Notes: generated by a model not told the origin, from the letters alone. A DNA stretch of 64,000 nucleotides from G963663315 sp965208975 (GCA_965208975.1 CBDBQH010000003.1:806001-870000), one strand, 5' to 3'; positions 37,654-47,570 are shown, numbered from the stretch's first letter. Translations and numbers: made by a program.

Positions 37654-38958
37654 CTATCCACTGGTCTTCACTCTTTCCCGAACCAGCGCCATGCCTTTCA
37701 GCAAATTAAATGCTTCCTTTAGCTGATTGTCATGATCAATCAACTGAATATCTGGCAAAAGTGGCGGAGTCTCCTCATCACTCTCGCCTTCACTGTCAAG
37801 ATGATGCGCCAGATCAGATTCCCGCACAGATGGTCGGTCGCTGTCCGTTTTTGTGATTTCAGCCTGCTCGGACACAATATCCGGAGTAATTCCTATTGCC
37901 TGGATGGAGCGGTTCAACGGTGTGTAATAGCGTGCAGTAGTAATTTTCAGCGCTCCCCGATTACCCATCGGGATAATAGTTTGCACCGAACCCTTGCCGA
38001 AGGTTTTGGTGCCCATAATAATGGCGCGTTGATGATCCTGCAGGGCGCCGGACACAATTTCCGACGCCGAAGCAGAGCCACCATTGACCAGAACAACCAT
38101 CGGCGCGCCATCAATCACATCATCGGGCAATGCGGTATAGCTTTGCGCCGATAACTCCGTCCTGCCCCTGGTTGAAACGATTTCACCACCGCTCAGAAAC
38201 AGGTCGCTGACTGCTACAGCGCCAGCCAGAACACCGCCCGAATTATTCCGCAGATCCAGCACAAAACCCTGAAGAGCCGATCCACTCTGGTCTTTCAATT
38301 CGGCGATCTTCTTCCGCAGACTCTGGGCGCTGCCACTCTGGAAGCTCGACAATCTGGCATACCCGAAACCGGTCTGCAAAAGTTGCGCTTTGACGCTGGC
38401 CGCCTTGATAATGGCTCGCACCAGAGTCACCTCGATGGAATCAGGCTCACCTTCACGGGAAACAGTCAGTCTGATTTCAGAACCGGGCGGACCGCGCATC
38501 TTGTCCACCGCCTCTTTCTGGCTCATACCCCGAACCGGCGCGCCATCCAGCATCAGAATCAGGTCTCCTGGCTGAATCCCCGCATGAAACGCGGGCGTAC
38601 TGTCCATCGGGCTGATCACCTTGATCAACCCGTCTTCAATGGTTACCTCAATCCCCAGACCGCCGAATTTCCCATCCGTCGAAATTCTGAGTTCCTTGAG
38701 ATCTTCCGGCTCCAGAAATGACGAGTGAGGGTCCAGTTCCCTCACCATTCCGTGAATGGCGCCTCGAAGCAAAGTCGAGTCGTCCACCTGGTCCACATAC
38801 TCGCTTTTGATTTTCCCGAACACTTCCGAAAAAATCCGCAAGTCCTCCAAAGGCAAGGCTTCGTTCGCCTCATCCTGGGCAAACGACAAACCCGGTAAGC
38901 CGATGACCAGAAGCAGGCAAAGCCAAATGCCGGTCAGTCGCACAACTTTTGAAAACAT
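37654..38958 (-). CDS. ctpA: S41 carboxy-terminal processing protease
   Basis: This Ctp/Prc-family periplasmic serine protease has a signal peptide (GIWLCLLLVIGLPGLSFAQ) and a central PDZ domain (FGGLGIEVTIEDGLIKVISP). The catalytic serine lies in NGGSASASEIVSGAL and the lysine in GTKTFGKGSVQT, the normal Ser/Lys dyad. The acidic C-terminal tail is less conserved. A frame start by TTG at 38988 is possible; ATG at 38958 gives a clean signal peptide. It trims or degrades envelope proteins, usually with lipoprotein adaptors. Confidence 0.9.
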   Translation of the reverse strand: MFSKVVRLTGIWLCLLLVIGLPGLSFAQDEANEALPLEDLRIFSEVFGKIKSEYVDQVDDSTLLRGAIHGMVRELDPHSSFLEPEDLKELRISTDGKFGGLGIEVTIEDGLIKVISPMDSTPAFHAGIQPGDLILMLDGAPVRGMSQKEAVDKMRGPPGSEIRLTVSREGEPDSIEVTLVRAIIKAASVKAQLLQTGFGYARLSSFQSGSAQSLRKKIAELKDQSGSALQGFVLDLRNNSGGVLAGAVAVSDLFLSGGEIVSTRGRTELSAQSYTALPDDVIDGAPMVVLVNGGSASASEIVSGALQDHQRAIIMGTKTFGKGSVQTIIPMGNRGALKITTARYYTPLNRSIQAIGITPDIVSEQAEITKTDSDRPSVRESDLAHHLDSEGESDEETPPLLPDIQLIDHDNQLKEAFNLLKGMALVRERVKTSG

Positions 38959-39113
38959 GTCTGCAAACATTCCTGAAAAATAATCCAACGCTTGTGCAAT
39001 GATTCGATTTTAGGCTGACAGTGTACCACTAACCATTGACCGACTTCAGTATTACTCTAATGAATGTTATTGGTGTACAATCCGGCAACGATCCGACCCT
39101 CATCCCGCTTGCA

Positions 39114-39521
39114 ATGTATATCGAATTCATCACCGAGTACTGGTATTTGTTCGCCATGCTGCTGGTTATCGTGTTTTTGTTGAGTATGCACGGAGTGAGC
39201 GACCCCAGAGCCGTTACTCCCGCACAATTACCCCAACTCCAGGCCAGGGAAAAGGCGGTAATCGTCGATGTCAACGAGGCGGACAAGTTCAAAAGCGGAC
39301 ACATTTCCCAGGCGGTCAACATCCCGTTCAGTGTGCTGGGAAATTCCCTCGGCAAGCTGAAAAAATATCAGAAAAAGCCCCTCTTGCTAACCTGTGACAC
39401 CGGAAATAACTCAAAAAAGGCCATGGCCATTCTCAAAAAGAACGAGTTTTCCGACATCTATCTGCTTGCAGGTGGACTCAACGCCTGGAAAAAAGAGAAC
39501 CTGCCCCTTGAAAAGAGTTAG
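39114..39521 (+). CDS. Membrane-anchored rhodanese (YibN-like)
   Basis: This protein has one N-terminal membrane helix (EYWYLFAMLLVIVFLLSMHG) and a rhodanese domain (VIVDVNEADKFKSGHI). The sulfur-accepting cysteine is in LLTCDTGNNSKKAM. ATG codons at 39060 and 39114 and a TTG at 39036 are all possible starts; 39114 gives the usual length of about 135 residues. It sits just upstream of secB, the neighbourhood typical of YibN in gammaproteobacteria, and may share the secB-gpsA transcript. Confidence 0.8.
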   Translation: MYIEFITEYWYLFAMLLVIVFLLSMHGVSDPRAVTPAQLPQLQAREKAVIVDVNEADKFKSGHISQAVNIPFSVLGNSLGKLKKYQKKPLLLTCDTGNNSKKAMAILKKNEFSDIYLLAGGLNAWKKENLPLEKS

Positions 39522-39560
39522 ACATTTACATACACAATCCCTCCGCATGACGGCCCCATC

Positions 39561-40016
39561 ATGAAATTTTCTATAAAGACGATATACCTGAAAGACGCTT
39601 CATTCGAATCTCCGTCCACGCCCGGCATATTTACCCGCAGCGGAATCAGACCCGAATACAATCTTCAGGTATCCATTGACCACCGGCACGTTGATGAAAA
39701 AGCGGGACTGTCGGAAATCGTCCTGAAAACCACCGTCACCTCGAAGCATGAAGAGACCATCCTGTTTCTCGCCGAAGTCCACCAGGCGGGAGTGTTTGAA
39801 ATCGAACACCCGAACAGGGAAACCTGGCAGATCATAACAGAAGTGACCTGCCCCCAGATCCTCCTGCCATTCGCGCGCGAGGAATTGAACAACCTGATCA
39901 CCAAAGGAGGATTCAGTCAGTTTTTACTCGCCCCGATCAACTTTGAATCCATGTACCATGCGAAAAGGGAACAGGAAGGAGAAGCCCAGGCCGCGGCGCC
40001 GGAATCGTTAAACTGA
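39561..40016 (+). CDS. secB: Protein-export chaperone SecB
   Basis: This 151-residue protein has the SecB core: FSIKTIYLKDASFESPSTP, then YNLQVSIDHRHVDEKAGLSE and an acidic Gln/Pro C-terminus. It is a tetrameric cytosolic chaperone that hands preproteins to SecA. It lies between the rhodanese gene and gpsA, the typical order. Secretion of the large barrel protein in this window would be one possible client; this is inference only. Confidence 0.95.
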   Translation: MKFSIKTIYLKDASFESPSTPGIFTRSGIRPEYNLQVSIDHRHVDEKAGLSEIVLKTTVTSKHEETILFLAEVHQAGVFEIEHPNRETWQIITEVTCPQILLPFAREELNNLITKGGFSQFLLAPINFESMYHAKREQEGEAQAAAPESLN

Positions 40017-40025
40017 TGGTCCCGG

Positions 40026-41114
40026 ATGCCCCCGATCATGTCACTCTCCCACCGTAGGGGTGGGTCTCTGTGCCCGCCCGAATCATTGACATTGCCACGC
40101 CCCGGTCATGTCACCGTTATCGGGGCAGGCTCGTGGGGAACGTCTCTCGCCATTCTTCTGTGCGGCAATATCGACCGCGTCACACTGTGGGGACGTAATC
40201 CCGATACCCTGTATCCGCTCATCCGCGACAGACGCAATGACCACTATCTTCCGGGAGTCAACCTGCCTGACAACCTCGTAGTCGAACCCGACCTCGACCG
40301 GGCAATCAACGATGAACTGTGTTTTGTCGTAGTCGTGCCCAGCCATGCTTTTCATCAGGCGCTGAGCGACCTGAAAACCCGAATCGAAGCCCGCGGCAAG
40401 AACCCCGCCTCGGCAACGCTGATCTGGGGCGCCAAAGGCTTTGACACACACTGTGGCGGCCTGTTGAGTGATACGGCAGCCCGGATATTTCCCGACACCG
40501 AAAAACTGGGAGTACTATCCGGCCCCAGCTTTGCCCTGGAAACCGCCAGACTGCTTCCCACCGCATTGACACTGGCGTCAAAATCAGCCACCCATGCCCA
40601 ATCCATGGCAATGTGGTTCCGCACCCCCTCTGCACGAGTCTATTTCAGTGATGATCCGATCGGCGTACAGCTGGGCGGAGCGATCAAGAATGTAATGGCG
40701 ATTGCCGCCGGCATCAGTGATGGATTGGGTTATGGCGCCAATGCCAGAGCCGCGTTAATTACCCGCGGACTGTCGGAAATGTCCCGGCTCGGAGTCGCCC
40801 TGGGCGGGAAACCTGAAACCTTCATGGGATTGACCGGAGTGGGCGACCTGATCCTGACCTGTACGGATGATCAGTCACGCAATCGTCGATTGGGTCTGGG
40901 GTTGGGCGCCGGACGACCACGGGACGAAGTGGCGGCAGAAATCGGGCAGGAAATCGAGGGCATCCACACCGTCACAGAATTATTCAGACTCAGCCGCCAG
41001 CGCCGGATTGACATGCCAATCACCGAACAGGTCTACAACATTGTCCGTCACAACGCCAATCCGGGCGCCGCGGTGGAAAAACTGCTACAGCGCGACCCCG
41101 GGGCAGAGTTTTAG
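40026..41114 (+). CDS. gpsA: NAD(P)-dependent glycerol-3-phosphate dehydrogenase
   Basis: The Rossmann motif is VTVIGAGSWGTSLAILL, the catalytic lysine region is GGAIKNVMAIAAGISDGLG, and conserved TGVGDLILTCTDDQSRNRRLG follows. It makes sn-glycerol 3-phosphate for phospholipids. The 362-residue frame begins at ATG 40026, but the first 27 residues (RRGGSLCPPES) come from an R4 hairpin repeat at 40054-40080 and are not part of the family. A TTG at 40086 or ATG at 40038 could be the real start. Translation through a hairpin next to the secB stop (40016) looks odd. Confidence 0.9.
   Translation: MPPIMSLSHRRGGSLCPPESLTLPRPGHVTVIGAGSWGTSLAILLCGNIDRVTLWGRNPDTLYPLIRDRRNDHYLPGVNLPDNLVVEPDLDRAINDELCFVVVVPSHAFHQALSDLKTRIEARGKNPASATLIWGAKGFDTHCGGLLSDTAARIFPDTEKLGVLSGPSFALETARLLPTALTLASKSATHAQSMAMWFRTPSARVYFSDDPIGVQLGGAIKNVMAIAAGISDGLGYGANARAALITRGLSEMSRLGVALGGKPETFMGLTGVGDLILTCTDDQSRNRRLGLGLGAGRPRDEVAAEIGQEIEGIHTVTELFRLSRQRRIDMPITEQVYNIVRHNANPGAAVEKLLQRDPGAEF
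40054..40080 (+). repeat. R4 hairpin repeat inside the gpsA 5' end
   Basis: GTAGGGGTGGGTCTCTGTGC and then CCGCCCG fold into a hairpin. It lies in the gpsA reading frame and encodes RGGSLCPP, the same peptide read through the copy near 63790. Confidence 0.6.
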
Positions 41115-41141
41115 ATCATTTCGCTTAAACCTCCGGGCGTA

Positions 41142-41960
41142 TCAATCATAACTATGACTGGCGGAAGGAAATGTCCCCTGCCGGACCTGGGTTACATAAT
41201 CCTCAAGCGCCCCCTGTATACCGGAAGGGTTCCCCTTCAGGAAATTCTTCACGAATTTTGCGGTTTTACCCGGATACAGACCGAGCAGGTCATGCCAGAC
41301 CAGAATCTGTCCATCGGTGCCCGCGCCCGCGCCGATTCCGATAACCGGCGCTTTGACCGAATCGGTCAGTCTCTTGCCGAGAGTCCGCGGAACACACTCG
41401 ATCAGAATGAGACTGGCTCCCGCCTGTTGCAGGATTTTCGCCTCTTCAATGATGACCTGACCCTGTCCGGGGTCCCGCCCCTGCACCCGATACCCGCCAA
41501 GATGATTAATGGATTGTGGAGTAAGACCAATGTGCGCGCACACGGGAATACCTCTTTCCGTCAATAATCGCGTGGTTTCCCCCAACCAGCCTCCGCCTTC
41601 GAGCTTGACCGCATGGGCCCCTTCACGCATCAGTATTGCGGCATTTTCCAGGCTCTTCGATTCCGAGTAATAGCTCATGAAAGGCAGATCGGCAATGATC
41701 AGGGCGCCCAGATTGCCGCGCTTCACACAGCGAACATGATAAGCCATATCCTCGATCGTAACCGGCAGACTGCTGTCATGACCCTGTATCACCATTCCCA
41801 AAGAATCTCCGACCAGCAGTACCTCCATACCCGCCTTACTCGCCGCCCGGGCGCTGCAATAATCATAAGCGGTCAGGCAAGCGAATTTATTGCCCTCCCG
41901 CTTAATCCGGTTCAGGGTATTGATCGTGACCGCAGGTCGAGTGTCGGACTGAACTGACAT
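41142..41960 (-). CDS. panB: 3-methyl-2-oxobutanoate hydroxymethyltransferase
   Basis: This protein has about 272 residues from the ATG at 41960 (an upstream TTG at 42002 gives 286). Signatures are LTAYDYCSARAASKAGMEVLLVG (metal-binding Asp), VGDSLGMVIQGH and VPVCAHIGLTPQ-like RGIPVCAHIGLTPQ. It transfers a methylene group from methylene-tetrahydrofolate to 2-oxoisovalerate for pantothenate. It stands alone, with no panC beside it in the window. Confidence 0.93.
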   Translation of the reverse strand: MSVQSDTRPAVTINTLNRIKREGNKFACLTAYDYCSARAASKAGMEVLLVGDSLGMVIQGHDSSLPVTIEDMAYHVRCVKRGNLGALIIADLPFMSYYSESKSLENAAILMREGAHAVKLEGGGWLGETTRLLTERGIPVCAHIGLTPQSINHLGGYRVQGRDPGQGQVIIEEAKILQQAGASLILIECVPRTLGKRLTDSVKAPVIGIGAGAGTDGQILVWHDLLGLYPGKTAKFVKNFLKGNPSGIQGALEDYVTQVRQGTFPSASHSYD

Positions 41961-42149
41961 TCCGGCTATCGCTTGAACAAATGACTGTGCATAATTGACC
42001 AATCATACTCCATCCCGAACAGATATTCTTGTCATTTACAGGTCGGCAATCTAAAATTCAGGAATCATTCCTCTGCTTTCGACAAACCATCCATTTGCTG
42101 GTCTTAAGTGGAGGAACTCCGTTTCCAAAATAAACGCAGGAGAAAAATC

Positions 42150-43490
42150 ATGACCAGACGCGTTGCAATTATCGGAGCGGGGCCAAGTGGATTGGCCCAA
42201 CTCAGAGCCTTCACCTCAGCCCGTTCAACCGGAGCCGAAATTCCGGAAATTGTCTGTTTCGAGAAACAATCCGACTGGGGAGGTTTATGGAATTATACCT
42301 GGCGTACCGGGCTGGATGAGTACGGAGAGCCCGTGCATGGCAGTATGTACCGCTACCTGTGGTCGAATGGACCCAAGGAAGGTCTGGAGTTTGCCGACTA
42401 TTCCTTTGAGGAACATTTCGGCAAGCCCATCGCCTCGTTCCCGCCACGCGCCGTCTTGTTCGACTACATCGCCGGCCGTGTCAAAAAAGCCGGAGTGCGC
42501 GACCTGATTCGCTTCCAATCGACGGTCAGGCACATCACTTGTGATGATGCGAGCGGAACCTTTACCGTGGTCGTACAGGACCATGTAAAAGATCAGCAAT
42601 ACAGTGAGGAATTCGACTATGTGATCGTCGCCACCGGCCATTTCTCAACTCCCAATGTACCCCGATTCGATGGCTTCGACTCCTTCCCCGGCCGCATTCT
42701 GCATGCCCATGATTTCCGTGACGCACTGGAATTCAAGGGTCAGGATATTCTGATTATCGGCACTTCTTATTCGGCGGAGGATATCGGCTCGCAATGCTGG
42801 AAGTATGGCGCGAAATCCATCACGGTATCCCACCGCACGGCGCCGATGGGATACACCTGGCCGGACAACTGGCAGGAAGTTCCCTTGTTGCAAAAGGTGG
42901 AAGGCAATACGGCCACCTTCAAGGACGGCAGTGCCTGCGACGTGGATTCGATTATCCTGTGCACCGGCTACCTCCACCACTTCCCGTTCATGGCGGAAGA
43001 ACTGAGACTGAGAACCAGCAACCGCCTGTACCCGGTGAATCTGTACAACGGTGTGGTCTGGGAATACAACCCGAAACTGATGTACCTCGGTATGCAGGAT
43101 CAATGGTATACCTTCAACATGTTTGACGCCCAGGCCTGGTACGCGCGGGACCTGATCCTGGGACGGCTGACTGTCCCGTCACAATCCGAAATGCATGCGG
43201 ATACTGATCAATGGCGCGAAGCCGAGGACCACATCGCCGATGATTACGGAGCTATCAAATACCAGGGGGACTATACGATGCGCCTGATGGCCATGACTGA
43301 TTACCCGCACTTCGACACGGCAGACTCGAATCAGGCTTTTTATGAGTGGAAGAAAAACAAAAAGAAAAATATCATGACGTTCCGTGACCACGGACACAAA
43401 TCCCCGTTGACCGGAACCATGGCGCCGTCTCACCATACTCCGTGGAAAAATGCGCTCGACGATTCTCTGGAGAGCTACCTGGGCGCCTGA
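42150..43490 (+). CDS. tmm: Trimethylamine monooxygenase
   Basis: This 446-residue flavin monooxygenase has the FAD motif VAIIGAGPSGLAQLRAF, the FMO fingerprint FPGRILHAHDFRD (F-x-G-x3-H-x3-F type) and the NADPH motif ILIIGTSYSAEDIGSQCW. A C-terminal region with SPLTGTMAPSHHTPW is typical of bacterial Tmm. It oxidises trimethylamine to its N-oxide. The start is ATG 42150 with GCAGGAG upstream; a longer frame from 42108 ignores this site. It converges with the demethylase gene, 63 bases apart, so the two act in sequence though transcribed oppositely. Confidence 0.9.
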   Translation: MTRRVAIIGAGPSGLAQLRAFTSARSTGAEIPEIVCFEKQSDWGGLWNYTWRTGLDEYGEPVHGSMYRYLWSNGPKEGLEFADYSFEEHFGKPIASFPPRAVLFDYIAGRVKKAGVRDLIRFQSTVRHITCDDASGTFTVVVQDHVKDQQYSEEFDYVIVATGHFSTPNVPRFDGFDSFPGRILHAHDFRDALEFKGQDILIIGTSYSAEDIGSQCWKYGAKSITVSHRTAPMGYTWPDNWQEVPLLQKVEGNTATFKDGSACDVDSIILCTGYLHHFPFMAEELRLRTSNRLYPVNLYNGVVWEYNPKLMYLGMQDQWYTFNMFDAQAWYARDLILGRLTVPSQSEMHADTDQWREAEDHIADDYGAIKYQGDYTMRLMAMTDYPHFDTADSNQAFYEWKKNKKKNIMTFRDHGHKSPLTGTMAPSHHTPWKNALDDSLESYLGA

Positions 43491-43553
43491 CTCGAGTTTA
43501 TTCGGATCATTCCACTGAAAATAACGGACGGCATGCCCGGATAACCGGGGGTG

Positions 43554-45917
43554 TTACGGGTCATTCCCCCGTACCCGCTCCTTCGCCGGATCAAAATGAG
43601 GGAATGGAACGACCGTTGCCGGAATCCGTTTCTGATGTCCGTCCAGCTTGCCGACCTCCACCCGGGTTCCGGGCTCAGTATGGATTACCTTCATCCGGCA
43701 AAGGGCGATATTCTTCCGCAAGACAGGAGAAATCATGCCGCTGGTAATCGCGCCAACCTGCTCACGTCCGACAAACACCGGATCGCCATTGGTGGCGGCT
43801 TCTTCACCGTTCAGATCCAGTCCAACCAGTTTTTGACGAGGGTTTTGCTTGCGCGTCAGAAGTTGTTCACGGCCGATAAAATCATCCTGTTTGGATTTTA
43901 ATGGAACCGTAAAGCCGATGCCCGCCTCAAACGGGTCAGTCTGGTCGCAGAATTCATAACCGGCGAAAATCAGGCCCGCCTCAATCCGCAACAGGTCCAG
44001 CGCCTCCAGACCCAGCGGCGCGATTCTAAATTCCTGTCCGGCCTCCCAAACCGCATCCCAAACCGCCTCCGCATCGCGGGGATGGCAAAATATCTCGTAT
44101 CCCCGCTCGCCGGTATAGCCGGTTCGGGAACAGATAATCGGAGGGCCATCGGCATCACCGATCCGGGCAATTGAAAACCGGAACCAGTCGAGTTCTTCGA
44201 CACGGGCCTGGTCCGGGCGGGTCCAGACGCATTTTCTCAGCGTTTCCAGGCTTTTCGGCCCCTGCACCTGCAAGTTGTGAAGCTCGGAGGTTGAATCCTT
44301 GACCCAGGCCCGGAGCTTGAGATTTTCCGCCTGCTCGCGAATCCACAGGCCCGAAGTGTCATTGCCGCCCACCCAGCGGAAATTCTGGTTGCGGAGCTTG
44401 AACACCGTACCGTCATCAATCATACCGCCTGACTCATAGCACATCGCGGTATAGACCACATGCCCGTTCGCCATTTTCCGGACATCGCGGGTCACGCAGG
44501 TCTGCATCAGCGCTTCGGCGTCCGGGCCGGTCACCTCATATTTTCTCAATGGCGACAGGTCGGTTACGATGACTCTTTCCCGGCAGGCCCAGTACTCCGC
44601 AATGGCGCCAAGATTGGTGAAGTGGTCGGCCAGCCAGTAGCCATTGTATTCCGAGAAATTACGGGTCAGTTGAGAGGTTTTGTTATGAAAGCCGGTTTCT
44701 TGTGTCATTTCAGGTTCCGCGTCGGTGGTTTTTCTGAATGCGATGGCGCGTTTGAACAGGTTTTCGCCGGTATATGTTCGCACATGAATATCTGTCGGCG
44801 CCCACCCGTTGGCCGGGTCAATGTCACAGGGACAGGCAGACGAAACGCAGACCAGGTCCGTCAACGCCTGCATCAATACATAATCCCCCGGGCGCGACCA
44901 GGGATCATCAAACATATACAGGTATGAATCATCAAAAAACGTATTGAAAAACAGATTCATCGCCTGCCATCCCGCCCGCGGTTCAATCGGCCAGGGGGTC
45001 AGCGCCTGATTGAAGTTTTCCGAACAGTTGACGTGTCCGGGATAACCGGCTTCATCGTAGTATTTGCGGGTGCAGGCCACGCCAAAACTGTCGTGGCGGC
45101 CGCAGGTATCCTGCACGACTTCCACCAGTGGTTTGAAGTCAATATCATAGAATTTGGAATACAGCCCCGGCCCGGGATAGGCGCTGCCCATCAGCGAACG
45201 GGTCGTGGTGGCGCTCAGGTTCCGGGTCTTGCCCTGATCCAACGCAGTTTTGTCGAAACACTGGAAATCAGAGCACTGGCGCCCATCGACATCAATGATC
45301 TGGATGTACTCCCCGGCCCGGACCTCGTAGCCTTGCGCGGTTGATGCGTCAACCCGAAAACTCTGCAATTCGTCACCGAGCGGGTCCGGCAGATCGTTTT
45401 CGATCAACAAACCGGGGTTTGCGCGGGTAATATAGCCAACCAGGTCGGTCGGCGGGTCACCCGAGCCGTCCACGGCCATCGCTTCACCGGGAGCGCAGAT
45501 CAGACAGATCAATTCGCGCTCCGAGGTCAGTTTCACGCTTGAACCGGCTGCGGTCTCCCCGGACAATAATTCGACAGCCCGGCAACCTGCCAGATCAACA
45601 GCAAAGGATTGCAGCTTGCGGCGAATTTTCGCGGCGCCGGGGTTATCAACCTCCAGCATCCGGGCAATCGCCGCCGTGCTGGTATCGGGTTCAACCCCCA
45701 GAGCGGCGGTCACATCGGCGCCGGAAGCGTCAAACGCGAAAACGAGCGCTGGCTGGCGGCCTTCCGGATCCACGATCTCCAGGTTATCGCCCGGCATCAT
45801 CGGCGCCGCAATGACAGCGCCGCCACGAACCAGATAACGCTCCCGGCCTGACCATTGCTCACCCAGCCCGGGCTCTCTCAGTCGTATGATGGAATTGATG
45901 TCGATTGTCATAATCAC
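43554..45917 (-). CDS. tdm: Trimethylamine N-oxide demethylase
   Basis: This 787-residue protein joins a DUF1989-type N-terminal module (about 1-370) to a GcvT-like aminomethyltransferase module (about 430-787; SGGMIDDGTVFKL and GYTGERGYEI). That is the architecture of Tdm, which splits TMAO to dimethylamine and formaldehyde and passes the one-carbon unit to tetrahydrofolate. Cysteines 282, 362 and 364 (ACTRK, SACPCDID) are candidate zinc ligands. Its convergent neighbour is tmm. A start one codon in, at the second methionine, is possible. Confidence 0.92.
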   Translation of the reverse strand: MIMTIDINSIIRLREPGLGEQWSGRERYLVRGGAVIAAPMMPGDNLEIVDPEGRQPALVFAFDASGADVTAALGVEPDTSTAAIARMLEVDNPGAAKIRRKLQSFAVDLAGCRAVELLSGETAAGSSVKLTSERELICLICAPGEAMAVDGSGDPPTDLVGYITRANPGLLIENDLPDPLGDELQSFRVDASTAQGYEVRAGEYIQIIDVDGRQCSDFQCFDKTALDQGKTRNLSATTTRSLMGSAYPGPGLYSKFYDIDFKPLVEVVQDTCGRHDSFGVACTRKYYDEAGYPGHVNCSENFNQALTPWPIEPRAGWQAMNLFFNTFFDDSYLYMFDDPWSRPGDYVLMQALTDLVCVSSACPCDIDPANGWAPTDIHVRTYTGENLFKRAIAFRKTTDAEPEMTQETGFHNKTSQLTRNFSEYNGYWLADHFTNLGAIAEYWACRERVIVTDLSPLRKYEVTGPDAEALMQTCVTRDVRKMANGHVVYTAMCYESGGMIDDGTVFKLRNQNFRWVGGNDTSGLWIREQAENLKLRAWVKDSTSELHNLQVQGPKSLETLRKCVWTRPDQARVEELDWFRFSIARIGDADGPPIICSRTGYTGERGYEIFCHPRDAEAVWDAVWEAGQEFRIAPLGLEALDLLRIEAGLIFAGYEFCDQTDPFEAGIGFTVPLKSKQDDFIGREQLLTRKQNPRQKLVGLDLNGEEAATNGDPVFVGREQVGAITSGMISPVLRKNIALCRMKVIHTEPGTRVEVGKLDGHQKRIPATVVPFPHFDPAKERVRGNDP

Positions 45918-45920
45918 ATC

Positions 45921-47486
45921 TTATCCCACCCCTTCCACCCGCACCCCCAGCAGGTTCCGTTCCGTCCGCCCGAAAGCCAGCGCGATATGATGAATCGGTT
46001 GGCCCTGGCTCCGGTATTTCTCACTGTATCCCTTCTCCTGTATCTGCGCCATGGCCTGCTCCAGAGCAGATTCCTTACCGGATTCATCTTCCACGACCTT
46101 GAACTCCATGACGAATACCTGATCACCATGAATCAACGCCATGTCCGAACGACCCCGGCTGGTGGACTCCTCCACCCGAACCTCCGCATCACAGGCGATA
46201 AAGCTCATATACAACAGACTCGCATACCACGACTCATAATGACTCAAGCCAGCGCGGTCATGCCACGGATGCGGCATCCCCGCCAGATAGGCCTGAAAGG
46301 TTCCGGCAAAACCATCAAAATCCCGCTTCGCCAGTAATTCAAGCAGTCGATCTCCCTGTTCATCCGCATAGTCATCCTTCGTTACATACCGTAACAAACC
46401 ATAGTTCAGACTCATTTCTACTTCATGGTTCGGATAATCCAGACGGTAGCGGGTGCGGGAACCGTGCCGTTCTTCTGCGGCAATGGTCAGATAGCCGGTC
46501 TGGAACAGCAGGGCGTCTATATGGTAACTCGTGATATCGAATGTCGAGACCAGTTCCTTGCTTACTGTGTGGCGTGTAAGTTCCATCGGACTGATTTTAT
46601 TCCTGACCAACTCCCGGTACAGGAAGGTCGGAGTCCCCGTGCGAAACCAGTAAGGCTCGAACTCCCGCCCCCGCAGCAGCAGCAGCACATCGAACGGGTT
46701 GTAAACCTTTTCCTCCCCCAGCCAGCTATAGCCGTTGTACCAGCGTCTGATCTCGTCCCGATCAAGCCCCGGCAATTCCGCGGCGAACACAGTGTCGAGA
46801 TCGCGGTCGGTATAGCCGCAGAGGGTGGAGTAGTTGGGGTCGAGACTGATGTTGTCCAGATTATTGAGACCGGAGAACAGATTCACATTCGAGAACATAC
46901 TGATGCCGGTGATGAAGACGAAGCGGATATGGCGGGCGCTGCCTTTGATGATGCCGTAGAATCCCCGCAAGTAGTCGCGGTTGGCTCTCGCCATGTCCGG
47001 GTCATCCAGTACGTCCAGGATGGGTTTGTCGTATTCATCTACCAGTACCACAACCTGTTGGCCGGTGGTCTGGTGCAGACGATCCAGAATATCCCGCAGG
47101 CGTTCCGGCCCTGAACCGGGAGATTGCGCCGGGTCGAGGCCAGCGTTCCTCTCCATGATGGTCAGTTGGGTTTCAATGCTTTGGGCGAGGTCTCCGGGTT
47201 CGTTGTGTTTGCCGTCAAAACTCAGTCGTACCACCGGATGCTGAACCGACCAATCCCAATGGTCATGGATGTCGAGACCCTGAAACAGGGGTTCATTGCC
47301 CTCGAACAGTTCCTGTAATGTAGAGATCAGCAGACTCTTGCCGAACCTGCGCGGGCGCGACAGGAAATAGAAACTCCCCATTTCGATCAGCCGCCGGATA
47401 TGGGAGGTTTTGTCTACATAGTAGCAATTCTGCTCCCGGATTGTACGAAAATCCTGGATGCCGATCGGGAGTTGGTGGCGGGTCAT
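45921..47486 (-). CDS. AAA-ATPase-like protein with PDDEXK nuclease domain (copy 1)
   Basis: This 521-residue protein has an N-terminal AAA-ATPase-like domain: IGIQDFRTIREQNCYYVDKT, Walker A SRPRRFGKSLL and Walker B VVVLVDEYDKPILD. A middle region follows, then a C-terminal PDDEXK domain (RGRSDMALI, then VFVMEFKVVED). Such proteins are usually multicopy and of unknown role; nuclease-based defence or mobile-element function is only a guess. It is a tandem paralogue of 47571-49160. About 740 bases of the 3' half are nearly identical between the two (some fifteen differences by eye), ending exactly at the stop. Confidence 0.85.
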   Translation of the reverse strand: MTRHQLPIGIQDFRTIREQNCYYVDKTSHIRRLIEMGSFYFLSRPRRFGKSLLISTLQELFEGNEPLFQGLDIHDHWDWSVQHPVVRLSFDGKHNEPGDLAQSIETQLTIMERNAGLDPAQSPGSGPERLRDILDRLHQTTGQQVVVLVDEYDKPILDVLDDPDMARANRDYLRGFYGIIKGSARHIRFVFITGISMFSNVNLFSGLNNLDNISLDPNYSTLCGYTDRDLDTVFAAELPGLDRDEIRRWYNGYSWLGEEKVYNPFDVLLLLRGREFEPYWFRTGTPTFLYRELVRNKISPMELTRHTVSKELVSTFDITSYHIDALLFQTGYLTIAAEERHGSRTRYRLDYPNHEVEMSLNYGLLRYVTKDDYADEQGDRLLELLAKRDFDGFAGTFQAYLAGMPHPWHDRAGLSHYESWYASLLYMSFIACDAEVRVEESTSRGRSDMALIHGDQVFVMEFKVVEDESGKESALEQAMAQIQEKGYSEKYRSQGQPIHHIALAFGRTERNLLGVRVEGVG

Positions 47487-47570
47487 TGTTTTTTGTTCTT
47501 TGGGGTGGGGAGTTCAGTCAATCATGCCATTCCATGTGGTTGGGTGCAAGGCGCGGGAATCCAGCAGACC

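Noticed and set aside
43491..43553. Bidirectional terminator between tmm and tdm
   Set aside because: Only a five-base stem (CCCGG/CCGGG, 43536-43549) without a T run; too weak to call.
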